From Secundilactobacillus collinoides DSM 20515 = JCM 1123 (lineage in GTDB: Bacteria; Bacillota; Bacilli; Lactobacillales; Lactobacillaceae): a stretch of 64,000 nt of DNA. Positions 53,655 through 61,818 of the stretch are shown piece after piece. Every line of letters starts with the position of its first letter. Positions within the stretch are counted from its first letter, which is position 1. The stretch spans positions 269,336-333,335 of the forward strand of contig NZ_AYYR01000009.1 in assembly GCF_001435975.1 (NCBI RefSeq), given 5' to 3'. A program made the position numbers and the translations under genes. Under the pieces are notes generated by a model. That model did no database searches, was not told the origin of the DNA, and worked only from the letters and a program-made list of their open reading frames with translations.

Positions 53655-54033
53655 ACTTGTTGCCTCCAATAATTTTTTGTCTCAACGCCGTGACTGTGTC
53701 AAATGCCATTACTCACTGGAAATGTTTTGAAAAGTACTAGTATTTGCACGCGTGACGACATTTAAGGCGACCTACTTGAAAGGTGATGAATATCACTAAA
53801 AAGTGTCATTCACCTATATATAATAGGAGCTGTTTATAAATTTTGCGACAATAGTGACTTGATGGGGATGAATTTAACGATGAATAATGTATCCTGTTCA
53901 AATTTGGGTTTCAATATTGCAATTATAAAAAGTGCACAAATTTCCATACTATTTCTAAAGCGTACCAACATGATTGATTTTGGCGCGCCACATATATCTT
54001 TAGTCAAATCGTGTAATCAACTATCAAGCACGA

Positions 54034-54093
54034 CATATAAGCGACCTCCTCTAACAAACCATGCCGGATTCTCAGAGGGGGTCGCTTATGTGT
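54034..54093. terminator. imperfect long hairpin
   Basis: ACATATAAGCGACCTCCTCT pairs with AGAGGGGGTCGCTTATGTGT with few mismatches. It sits in a 599-bp gap (53655-54253) with no convincing gene; the rest holds the pox promoter region. Confidence 0.6.
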
Positions 54094-54200
54094 TGGGCCT
54101 AAAACTGCCGTTTGTTTCACGCTCATTTCTATGATTCATTAACCATTTGATTGTCAGGCTTTCTTTTTTGGCAACCAGTTTCAGGAAACAGCGACTGGCC

Positions 54201-54259
54201 ATGTAAGTACAATTAGTGGGAAATCCTGGACTTGGATTTCCCACTAATTGTACTTACAT
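54201..54259 (-). terminator. 26-bp perfect hairpin overlapping the end of the DAACS gene
   Basis: ATGTAAGTACAATTAGTGGG begins the left arm; arms 54201-54226 and 54234-54259 are perfectly complementary. The last two codons of the DAACS gene lie inside it. Probable terminator of the riboswitch-led thi operon. Confidence 0.75.
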
Positions 54260-55525
54260 TCTAGTTTCTGGTCGCTTCCTGCCACTCTCTGGCTGCTTGA
54301 CCACGACTTTGCTTCTATGATACACGGCCCGTTTTAATTCCCCCTCACCAGCAGCCACCGCTATTGCCGTCGTGGTATCTCCCACGACGTTGGCCACCGT
54401 TCGGAACATGCCGGAGAACCAGTCAATACCGGCAAACAGCGCGATGCTTGACATGGGCAGGCCGAGTGTGGGGACGATAATCGTCAGTGCGACCAATCCG
54501 CCACCTGGTACCACTACGGTTCCCAGGCAGGAAAGAACGGAAAGGAGGACGATTTGAATTAAGGCGATCGGTGTAACTTGAATGCCGTACAGCTGGGTCA
54601 GCATGACGCAGACCAGCGACAAATACATGGCGAGACCGTTACTGTTGAGGGCCATTCCCAAAGGCAGTACCAATTGGCTGATGGGCTTGCTGACACCGAG
54701 TTTCGTTTGGGCGTCAGCCATTTCGACTGGCAACGCCACAGCGGAGCTTGTGGTGGTAAAGGCGACCATGATGATTTGGGTCAGACCGTGGACCAGGCCA
54801 GCTAAGGGCACCTTTGCGAGCCAACTAATGATGCAGAAGAGGACGACCAGAAAGCTCACGGTTGCCAGTCCGTAGATCAGTAGGAACGTCAGTAACGGCA
54901 GAAAGACTTGGCTGCCATTATCGGCAACAACGCCGGCCATGAGTGCTGCAATTCCAAGCGGGGCCGCTTTCATGATCAGCATGACCAGTTTAACGGTCAG
55001 CTGATTGACTGCTTTAACCAGCGTCAGTACCTGGTTGAACTTACCATCATTATTCGCTTCACTCAGAACGAGGCCAAACAGGATGGCGAAGATGATCACC
55101 TGAATGACGTTGCCCTTCGCAAGGGCGTCAAAGATATTGGTTGGAAAGAAGTTCAAGATGGTTTGACTGACGTTGGTTGTTGCTTTCAAGTGGACAGCCG
55201 TTGTGTGCAGTTGATCGAGGCGGACGGTGAGTCCAGGTTTAAACAGTATTCCGCTGCCAAGCCCGACCAGCGCAGCCAGCAGAGTGGTCATGAGAAACCA
55301 CAAGCCCGTTTTGACACCTAAGTGGCCGAGATCGTGGGGTTTTAGACTGCCTAGTGCTTCGATAACGGCGCCGAGAATCAGCAGCACCACGGCCATTTGA
55401 ATCAGGCGCAGGAAAATGTTGCCGACCACGGTGATGGTGTCAACGCTTTTGCCAAACAACATGCCGGTCAGTGCTCCCGCTAACATGCCCACCGTGATTT
55501 GGGTGGTAAGACTTATTTTGTGCAT
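54254..55525 (-). CDS. DAACS-family dicarboxylate/amino acid:cation symporter
   Basis: 423 residues from the ATG at 55525, with GGAGGG 8 nt upstream; the longer frame to 55582 overlaps the preceding gene and is rejected. Family motifs are TTTSSAVALPVEMADAQTKL (serine-rich stretch, HP1 tip) and the second hairpin FSGMFRTVANVVGDTTTAIAV, where GltP-type proteins have R-x-x-x-N-V-x-G-D. Members carry glutamate, aspartate, serine or dicarboxylates with Na+ or H+. It starts 13 nt after the amidohydrolase gene and so appears to be under the same TPP riboswitch, unusual for this family. Confidence 0.85.
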   Translation of the reverse strand: MHKISLTTQITVGMLAGALTGMLFGKSVDTITVVGNIFLRLIQMAVVLLILGAVIEALGSLKPHDLGHLGVKTGLWFLMTTLLAALVGLGSGILFKPGLTVRLDQLHTTAVHLKATTNVSQTILNFFPTNIFDALAKGNVIQVIIFAILFGLVLSEANNDGKFNQVLTLVKAVNQLTVKLVMLIMKAAPLGIAALMAGVVADNGSQVFLPLLTFLLIYGLATVSFLVVLFCIISWLAKVPLAGLVHGLTQIIMVAFTTTSSAVALPVEMADAQTKLGVSKPISQLVLPLGMALNSNGLAMYLSLVCVMLTQLYGIQVTPIALIQIVLLSVLSCLGTVVVPGGGLVALTIIVPTLGLPMSSIALFAGIDWFSGMFRTVANVVGDTTTAIAVAAGEGELKRAVYHRSKVVVKQPESGRKRPETRM

Positions 55526-55538
55526 GTGTAAGCCCTCC

Positions 55539-56774
55539 TCATGAGTACGCTTGCTGGTGCAGACTGGCTGTGAGTAACGCAATGCCAGCAGTCAGATCCG
55601 CAGGTGCCGTTAATTCTTTAGGTGCGTGGCTAATGCCGGCAACACTGGGCACAAAAATCATGGTGGTCGGGGTGACCCGGCTCATGATTTCACTATCGTG
55701 TCCTGCCCCTGATACCATCACCACTGGATCATAGCCAAGGCGGGTGGCCAGGACACGGTTAGCTGCCAGCAAGGGGGCGGCTAAGGGTACCGGCTTGTCA
55801 GACACCCATCTGGAGATGGCGGTAGTAATGCCAGGTGCTGTTGCTTGGTTGACGGCATTGCGCAGTTGTATTTCAAACGTGTCAAGAATGCGGTCCTCGG
55901 CGTGGCGGCAGTCTACCGAAAAAATGACCTGTCCCGGGATAACGTTTGACGTGTTCGGTGAAACTTCAAGATGGCCCACGGTGAAGGTGAGCAGCGGGTC
56001 CGGCGCTGTTGCCAGCTGGTTGAGCCGGCTAATGAGTTGAACCGCAGTTTGCAACGCATCTTTGCGGACATTCATCGGGGTGGTGCCAGCATGATTTGCT
56101 GCACCGATAATCGTCACTGAAAATCGCCGCTGCCCCACGATGGCCTTTACGAGGCCGATAGTCTTACCTTGATTGCTTAATCGCGGACCCTGTTCGATGT
56201 GCAGTTCGGTAAACGACTGTGGCAGATCGGGCAGGCTGCGGCTAACGCCTGGCTCGCGCTGGAGTTGACTGACGGCGGTGGCGCGGGCGGAATCAATACT
56301 GATACCAGCGTTGTCCGTTATACCTGTCACGTCAATTATGCCTGCGTAGTGCTTAGACCCGCTAAACGTGACTGGAAAACGACTGCCTTCCTCTTCGCTA
56401 AACGAGATGACGCGCAAAGTCTGCCGCGGCTGCCCGTACTTGTCACGCAGCTGTAGAAGTGCTGATAAGCCGCCAAGAACCCCGTAGAGGCCGTCATATT
56501 TGCCACCGTGGACAACGGTGTCCATATGAGATCCGGTCGCAATCGCCGGTGAAGCGGTCGTTTGACCGGGCAGATCCACGTAGACGGTGCCGTAATCGTC
56601 CACGCTGACGGTCAATTTCTGGTCGACGGCAAATTTGATAAGTGCCTGCTGGGCGGCCACCCAATTCGGCGTGTAGACCAGCCGATTCTGACCGATGGTA
56701 TCGTCAGACAGGCGGATGATTCGCCGAAACAGGTCGGCAACTTCGGTTCGGGTTACTGCTTGCTTGGCAGGCAT
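55539..56774 (-). CDS. M20-family Zn-dependent amidohydrolase (HyuC/AllC/carbamoylase type)
   Basis: 411 residues; begins 2 nt after the thiG stop. Metal ligands and motifs of the carbamoylase/allantoate amidohydrolase group are all visible: GSHMDTVVHGGKYDG, SFSEEEGSRFP, ELHIEQGPRL, VDCRHAEDRI, SGAGHDSEIM, ISHAPKEL. These enzymes hydrolyse N-carbamoyl or N-acyl amino acids and ureido compounds. Its place in a thiazole operon has no standard explanation; it could release a thiamine-related amide or an amino acid precursor. Confidence 0.85.
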   Translation of the reverse strand: MPAKQAVTRTEVADLFRRIIRLSDDTIGQNRLVYTPNWVAAQQALIKFAVDQKLTVSVDDYGTVYVDLPGQTTASPAIATGSHMDTVVHGGKYDGLYGVLGGLSALLQLRDKYGQPRQTLRVISFSEEEGSRFPVTFSGSKHYAGIIDVTGITDNAGISIDSARATAVSQLQREPGVSRSLPDLPQSFTELHIEQGPRLSNQGKTIGLVKAIVGQRRFSVTIIGAANHAGTTPMNVRKDALQTAVQLISRLNQLATAPDPLLTFTVGHLEVSPNTSNVIPGQVIFSVDCRHAEDRILDTFEIQLRNAVNQATAPGITTAISRWVSDKPVPLAAPLLAANRVLATRLGYDPVVMVSGAGHDSEIMSRVTPTTMIFVPSVAGISHAPKELTAPADLTAGIALLTASLHQQAYS

Positions 56775-56776
56775 GG

Positions 56777-57556
56777 CTATGCCTGCTGACTCACGCCGGT
56801 GACTGGCGACGAAGCTGCGGCACCGTGTTCAATTACCCGGCCAGGACCTGCCAGATAGGCTTTCCGACCGGCTTCTACGGCGAGTCGAAATGCTTCAGCC
56901 ATGAGGGGAATGTTTTTCGCAGTGGCCATTGAGGTGTTGGCCATGATAGCGTCTGCGCCCATTTCCATTGCTTCTGCTGCCTGACTTGGTCGGCCGATGC
57001 CAGCATCAATAATGATTGGTACGTCGATTTCATCGATCAAAATCTGAATAAGATCCTTGGTAGCCAACCCTTTGTTGGTGCCAATAGGGGCAGCTAATGG
57101 CATGACCGTTGCGGCTCCAGCGTCAACTAGTTGCCGGGCCGTGTTCAGGTCTGGCAGCATGTAAGGCATGACGATGAAGCCTTCCTTAGCAAGCACTTCG
57201 GTAGCTTTAACGGTTTCTTCGTTGTCTGGCATTAAGTATTTTTTGTCCGGGACAACTTCCAATTTGACGAAATTACTGCCACTGAGTTCGCGGGCAAGAC
57301 GGGCAGTACGAATAGCTTCTTCAGCATTGGTCGAGCCGGAGGTGTTGGGCAGAATCGTGACGTTTTTGGGAATGAAATTAAGAATATTTTCCTCAGCTGA
57401 CGCGGTTCGACGTAGCGCCATGGTGATGATTTGGGCTTTTGCATGGGTGACTGCGGCGTCGATCAGGTCGTAGGAATACTTCCCAGAACCCAAAATAAAC
57501 CGGGATGAAAACTTGTGGTCCGCTATGGTTAATAGATCTTCTGATACAGTTGTCAT
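56777..57556 (-). CDS. thiG: thiazole synthase
   Basis: 259 residues, AAGGAG upstream. ThiG builds the thiazole phosphate from 1-deoxyxylulose 5-phosphate, dehydroglycine and sulfur from ThiS thiocarboxylate. The Schiff-base lysine lies in FVKLEVVPD; further landmarks are [40 protein letters not shown] and [19 protein letters not shown]. Length is normal. Follows thiF by 19 nt. Confidence 0.93.
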   Translation of the reverse strand: MTTVSEDLLTIADHKFSSRFILGSGKYSYDLIDAAVTHAKAQIITMALRRTASAEENILNFIPKNVTILPNTSGSTNAEEAIRTARLARELSGSNFVKLEVVPDKKYLMPDNEETVKATEVLAKEGFIVMPYMLPDLNTARQLVDAGAATVMPLAAPIGTNKGLATKDLIQILIDEIDVPIIIDAGIGRPSQAAEAMEMGADAIMANTSMATAKNIPLMAEAFRLAVEAGRKAYLAGPGRVIEHGAAASSPVTGVSQQA

Positions 57557-57575
57557 AAGTTTAAAACTCCTTTGT

Positions 57576-58235
57576 TTATAGGTCGTGAATGCCTAAAATA
57601 AGTTGGGTGATCATGTTGGCTTCGTGACCCGCTGCCACCATGACACGTGGTGCCATCAAACCTTCAGCACCCTTCGATTCGCCATCGCCCGCAATGTACA
57701 GATTTGGTCGCGGATGTTTTGTCGTGACCGTGTTAGCGCTATGAACCCCAGCCATCCCGGTGCCCATGACGAGCGGTTTATCAGGAAATACGTCACTGAC
57801 AGTATCCAACAAGAGTGCCTTGGCAGCGGGGTTGTCGAACGCTTCGCAGATAATGTCAGCATCCTTGAATAAGTCGGGGATGTTGTCACGGGTAACTTCC
57901 GTTTGAACTGTATCGATCGTGACAAACGGATTAAATTCCTGCAGATTCTGCTTCATGGCCACGACTTTGGGCATGCCCACTTGGCTGAGCTTGAACTGCT
58001 GACGATTAAGATTGCTGAGTTCAACGCTGTCAAAATCGATGAGTGTTAAATGGCCCACGCCGATACGGGTCAACGCAATCGCAATATTGGTGCCGAGACC
58101 GCCGCAACCCGCAATAACGACGTGGGCGGCGGTAAGTCTTTCAGTTGAATCCTTGACGTTTCGGGCCTTCATGCCGTGATAGACATCGGAAAGGGGCAGA
58201 CCTTGAAGTGTTGGAGCTGATATTGTTTCTGACAT
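57576..58235 (-). CDS. thiF: ThiS adenylyltransferase (short form)
   Basis: 219 residues, GAGGAGG upstream overlapping the thiS stop. The E1-like nucleotide motif is [20 protein letters not shown], followed by [17 protein letters not shown] with the Arg/Gln of the adenylation site, and [15 protein letters not shown]. Short ThiF proteins of anaerobes also lack the CxxC zinc site missing here. It activates the ThiS C terminus with ATP. Confidence 0.88.
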   Translation of the reverse strand: MSETISAPTLQGLPLSDVYHGMKARNVKDSTERLTAAHVVIAGCGGLGTNIAIALTRIGVGHLTLIDFDSVELSNLNRQQFKLSQVGMPKVVAMKQNLQEFNPFVTIDTVQTEVTRDNIPDLFKDADIICEAFDNPAAKALLLDTVSDVFPDKPLVMGTGMAGVHSANTVTTKHPRPNLYIAGDGESKGAEGLMAPRVMVAAGHEANMITQLILGIHDL

Positions 58236-58249
58236 TTGCTGACCTCCTC

Positions 58250-58450
58250 CTAGCGTCCGCCACCGACAAAGGAGATGAGTTCCACCCTGTCGTTTTCAGT
58301 GAGTTGCTTATCGTCAAACTGCGGCCGGTGAATGATCTCACCGTTGAGTTCCACCACAATGTTGTCAATGGGAGCCTCTCGGGCAGTGAGAAATGCCGTG
58401 ATTGTCTGTCCGGCTACTTGTTGTTCTTCGGTTCCGTTTACGATAACCAT
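58250..58450 (-). CDS. thiS: sulfur carrier protein ThiS with extra C-terminal Arg
   Basis: 66 residues from the ATG at 58450, with AGGAGG 8 nt upstream. Beta-grasp ubiquitin-like fold: MVIVNGTEEQ at the start and NDRVELISFVGGGR at the end. Functional ThiS normally finishes with Gly-Gly; here an Arg follows the three glycines before TAG. Activation would need the Arg removed, or ThiF must tolerate it. First gene of the operon after the TPP riboswitch. Confidence 0.85.
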   Translation of the reverse strand: MVIVNGTEEQQVAGQTITAFLTAREAPIDNIVVELNGEIIHRPQFDDKQLTENDRVELISFVGGGR

Positions 58451-58535
58451 CAAAAAAACCTCCTCTTCGGATACCCGAAGTAGGAGGATGAAATCGCTTT
58501 CTTAACCGAGTCGTGATGGCGCCCGTCTTCCAACC

Positions 58536-58576
58536 AAAAAAGCGAGCCCGCTCTTTGATTGAAAGAGGGGCTCGTC
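58536..58576 (-). terminator. riboswitch expression-platform terminator (thiS operon)
   Basis: On the minus strand ACGAGCCCCTCTTT pairs with AAAGAGCGGGCTCGC with one mismatch, followed by TTTTTT. It lies between the TPP aptamer and thiS, so ligand-dependent termination is expected. Confidence 0.85.
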
Positions 58577-58605
58577 AGTTAAGTCAAGTCAATTTTAAGT
58601 CGCTC

Positions 58606-58690
58606 TTCCTTCGGTAGTATCAACTACATCAGGTTCGATGGGTATCATCTCAGCCGTTACCGGCACCCCAGACGAACTTTGCATATTTTG
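58606..58690 (-). promoter_or_regulatory. TPP riboswitch upstream of thiS
   Basis: The minus strand contains the conserved THI-box blocks in order: CTGGGGTGCC, GGCTGAGATGATACCC, GAACCTGATGTAGTTGATAC and ACCGAAGGAAGAG. These build the TPP aptamer. Followed by a terminator and the thiS-thiF-thiG-amidohydrolase-DAACS genes. Confidence 0.93.
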
Positions 58691-58923
58691 TTGTGCGCCA
58701 CAATTCGTGACTTCGCTTATATTTATACGCGAGATTATTTTAATTGTCAACCGAAAGTGTTTTTGTCGTTTTTCTTGTTTCGGGTTACCAATTCAGCACA
58801 GATGAAAGAATTTTACTCGGCAGCTTTTTCGGGGTAAAAGGCGCATAGTTGCGGCTATACAAACGTGATTATTTTCGCTAGAATGCAGGTGAAATTATTT
58901 TACGTTAACGGGAGGATGAACCC

Positions 58924-59553
58924 ATGGAGCTCACAAACAAACCGTTATACCTGGTCACAGACCGGACGGGATTAACGGATAACGTGTTTTTTCAGCGCCT
59001 TGACTTAGCATGTCAGGCCGGTGTTGACCTTGTTCAATTACGCGAGAAGAACCTGGAGAGTCGGGATTATTTTCAGTTGGCACAGCGGGTAAAAACGATC
59101 ACTGACCGTTATGCGGTGCCGCTGGTCATCGACGACCGGTTGGACATTGCAGAGGCAGTGGAGGCAGCCGGTGTTCACGTGGGGCAGAGTGACCTGCCTG
59201 TTGCGGTCGTGCGTCAGATTCTAGGCCCCGACAAACTCATTGGCGTGACTGCTAAAACGGTTGCTCAGGCTGATTTAGCCGTGACTGAAGGTGCTGATTA
59301 CCTTGGTGTGGGTGCCATTTTTCCGACGACCACCCACGTGAAAACGGTGCGGATCAGCGTTGAGACGTTGGCTGAAATTAAAAAGCGCGTGCCTATCCCG
59401 GTGTACGCAATCGGTGGTTTGAAAGCACATAACGTCGCTGTGATTCAGCCAGCGCACGTCGATGGTGTTGCCGTGGTGTCAGCCATCATGCAGGCACCTG
59501 ACACTGTGGCTGAAACTAAAGCGCTGCGCACAGCTGTCCTGAAAGCGCTGTGA
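58924..59553 (+). CDS. thiE: thiamine phosphate synthase
   Basis: 209 residues, GGGAGG 7 nt before the ATG. Joins HMP-PP and thiazole phosphate to thiamine phosphate. The TIM-barrel motifs are VDLVQLREKNLESRDY, VPLVIDDRLDIA, VHVGQSDLP, YLGVGAIFPTTTH (with the pyrophosphate-binding stretch) and PVYAIGGL. It has no riboswitch of its own in the 230 bp upstream. Confidence 0.93.
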   Translation: MELTNKPLYLVTDRTGLTDNVFFQRLDLACQAGVDLVQLREKNLESRDYFQLAQRVKTITDRYAVPLVIDDRLDIAEAVEAAGVHVGQSDLPVAVVRQILGPDKLIGVTAKTVAQADLAVTEGADYLGVGAIFPTTTHVKTVRISVETLAEIKKRVPIPVYAIGGLKAHNVAVIQPAHVDGVAVVSAIMQAPDTVAETKALRTAVLKAL

Positions 59554-59598
59554 GTTTTTTCTTGTAATTTGCCAGCACTTATGGCATGATTTGCTCTA

Positions 59599-59688
59599 TA
59601 AGCGAGGGGAGCCCACCACGGGCTGAGACGGTTAACGACCGGACCCTTTGAACCTGAGAGTTAGAACTCGCGTAGGGACGGCTATGAG
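59599..59688 (+). promoter_or_regulatory. TPP riboswitch upstream of ylmB
   Basis: Conserved blocks GGGGAGCCC, GGGCTGAGACGG, GACCCTTTGAACCTGA and CTCGCGTAGGGA occur in the THI-box order. A terminator follows at 59712-59745. Controls ylmB-ykoE. Confidence 0.94.
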
Positions 59689-59711
59689 AAACGAAAATAC
59701 GCGCGATTTCT

Positions 59712-59745
59712 AACCTCTTGATCATCGTAAACAAGAGGTTTTTTG
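59712..59745 (+). terminator. riboswitch expression-platform terminator (ylmB)
   Basis: AACCTCTTG and CAAGAGGTT are perfect arms followed by TTTTTTG; termination is presumably favoured when TPP is bound. Confidence 0.85.
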
Positions 59746-59804
59746 TCGTGCAAAAACTACGAAACAGGTTCGCTTTGTAAAAGAAATCAGAAAGGATGAG
59801 GATT

Positions 59805-61094
59805 TTGACACAAGTAACAGAACAGGCACTTTTACAAGCGATTGATGCGCATCAAACTGATTTATTGGCAAAGTTAGGCCAGTTGGTGGCGTTCAAAACG
59901 GTCTCACCACCAGCTCGAAATACAGTTCCATTGCAAGAAGAGGTGGCGGACCAGTTAAAGAAGGACGACTTTGAAGTAAAGGTCCAACCGTTTTATGAAA
60001 CAGACACGCTGGTCTCCGGCACCCTGCACGGAACAGCACCAGCAACGCACAACAGTCTGTTACTTAACGGGCACGTTGACGTGGCCACGATTGCTGACCA
60101 GCACTGGCGAACCGACCCGTTTTCCGTGCAACGTAGCGGTGATTTAGTGATTGGCCGCGGCGTTAGTGATATGAAGGGTGCGATGGCATGTTTTTTGTAT
60201 CTGTTTGACCAGCTGAAAGAACTGGGCGTGACGTTACCCGGTGATTTGAAGTTTCAGTCAGTTGTCGGTGAAGAAGCAGGCGAGGCGGGGACCAAGCGGT
60301 TGTTAGAACAGGGGGAGAAAGCGGATTTTGCGTTAGTTGGAGACACCAGCGACCTGCAGTTGCAAGGTCAGGGCGGTGTGGTGACTGGCTGGGTCAAATT
60401 AAAGAGTCCGAAGACTTACCATGACGGCAATCGCGTCAATATGGTTGCGGCTGGCGGCGGCCTGAAGGCGGCCAGCATGGTTGAAAAAATGGTCGTTGTT
60501 ATTCAGGCGTTGCAGGCGTTGGAACACTACTGGGCAGTCACTAAGTCCTATCCTGGTTTTCAAGCGGGCACGGATACAATCAACCCATCGTATATTGAAG
60601 GCGGCATTCACCCGGCATTTGTGGCGGATGAGGCAAAATTGTGGATCACCGTTCATTTTTACCCAAATGAGAACGTAGCTGATGTCACGGCTAAAGTTGA
60701 GCAGCAGGTATTAGCCGCTGCAAAGGCCGACCCGTGGTTACGGGATAATTTACCGACGTTTGAATGGGGCGGGGAATCAATGCTGGTGGATAAGGGTGAG
60801 GTATTTCCTTCGTTAGCACTGGATGAGAATTCTGCTGCGATTCAATTATTGGCAGATAACCATCAGACCCAGACTGGGGTTTCCCCAAAACTCACGATGT
60901 CTAGTACTGTCACGGACGGCGGGTGGTTCGACTATTACGATATTCCGTGCGTCATATACGGACCAGGGCAGATGGCCCAGGCTCACAGTGAAAATGAACA
61001 AGCCAGCTTTACCCAATTATTAACCTATACAAAAATCATTGCCCGGTTCGTTTGGCAGTGGTGTCACGCTGAAAAAGCAGCAGGGGGGAAATAA
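59805..61094 (+). CDS. ylmB: formylaminopyrimidine deformylase-like M20 peptidase
   Basis: 429 residues from a TTG at 59805; the ATG at 59796 touches the AAAGG site and is less likely. M20/ArgE fold: NGHVDVATIADQHW with the metal His/Asp, GRGVSDMKGAMACF, VVGEEAGEAGTKRLL with the catalytic Glu pair, and STVTDGGWFDYYDIP. Being led by a TPP riboswitch and followed by ykoE, it matches YlmB, which deformylates N-formyl-aminopyrimidine from degraded thiamine for salvage as HMP. Confidence 0.86.
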   Translation: MTQVTEQALLQAIDAHQTDLLAKLGQLVAFKTVSPPARNTVPLQEEVADQLKKDDFEVKVQPFYETDTLVSGTLHGTAPATHNSLLLNGHVDVATIADQHWRTDPFSVQRSGDLVIGRGVSDMKGAMACFLYLFDQLKELGVTLPGDLKFQSVVGEEAGEAGTKRLLEQGEKADFALVGDTSDLQLQGQGGVVTGWVKLKSPKTYHDGNRVNMVAAGGGLKAASMVEKMVVVIQALQALEHYWAVTKSYPGFQAGTDTINPSYIEGGIHPAFVADEAKLWITVHFYPNENVADVTAKVEQQVLAAAKADPWLRDNLPTFEWGGESMLVDKGEVFPSLALDENSAAIQLLADNHQTQTGVSPKLTMSSTVTDGGWFDYYDIPCVIYGPGQMAQAHSENEQASFTQLLTYTKIIARFVWQWCHAEKAAGGK

Positions 61095-61096
61095 GC

Positions 61097-61648
61097 ATGC
61101 AAAAAAGGAAGTTTCACTTACAAGATATTATTCTTATTGCAGTTATGGCCATTGTTTTTGGCGCCATTTTCGTTGGAACAGATTATTTGTACAACGCCCT
61201 GTATATCGTTATTGGCCCGTTCGCTAACGAAGTGTTGTTTGGTTTATGGATCATGGCTGGACCATTAGCCATCTTCATGACTCGAATTCCTGGTGCTGCC
61301 ATTGTTGGTGAAGTGCTAGGTGCGGCTGCGGAGGTGATTTTCGGCGGAACGTTTGGTATCGCAGCGTTACTTTCAGGTATCGTTCAGGGAATCGGCAGTG
61401 AAGTCGGATTCACGATTTGGCGCTATAAACGCTGGGATTGGGTGAGCCTGCTGACGTCATCGGTGACGACCACCATCGTGGCCTTTACCTATGAAGTGTT
61501 TAAGCTGGGATACATTCACTACTCGCTGCAAATGATTGCGGCACTGTTTGCGGTGCGGCTGGTTTCGGTGATCTTCTTTGGGACGGTCCTGGTACACAGC
61601 GTTTACATTTTGTTGGAACGGTCACGGGTGTTGAAATTTGACCGGTAG
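61097..61648 (+). CDS. ykoE: YkoE, substrate-binding (S) component of a thiamine-precursor ECF transporter
   Basis: 183 residues; starts 2 nt after ylmB, with GGGGGAA as ribosome site inside its end. About five to six hydrophobic helices, beginning DIILIAVMAIVFGAIFVGTD and including EVLGAAAEVIFGGTFGIAAL. YkoE is the membrane S component for HMP-type thiamine precursors. The ATPase and T components are not nearby, so it probably uses shared ECF modules encoded elsewhere. Confidence 0.87.
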   Translation: MQKRKFHLQDIILIAVMAIVFGAIFVGTDYLYNALYIVIGPFANEVLFGLWIMAGPLAIFMTRIPGAAIVGEVLGAAAEVIFGGTFGIAALLSGIVQGIGSEVGFTIWRYKRWDWVSLLTSSVTTTIVAFTYEVFKLGYIHYSLQMIAALFAVRLVSVIFFGTVLVHSVYILLERSRVLKFDR

Positions 61649-61818
61649 ACACGGGTTAAAAAGGGGATAAGTCAGCGTTTGAGTCGATGCAAATTCAACA
61701 GATATTCGTGGTGGTGCCCCATTGTTAATGGGATCGCATTCTTGTACACAGGGGCAAAAAATCGTACCATATAACCAATATAGATGCGTAATTTTCGCAT
61801 TAGTTTGGAGAGACCACC

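Noticed and set aside
53859..54134. 91-codon open frame between pox and the DAACS gene
   Set aside because: It runs through a hairpin, lacks a good ribosome site and resembles nothing known.
59796..61094. Succinyl-diaminopimelate desuccinylase or acetylornithine deacetylase
   Set aside because: The TPP riboswitch upstream and ykoE downstream point to the YlmB thiamine salvage role within the same M20 family.
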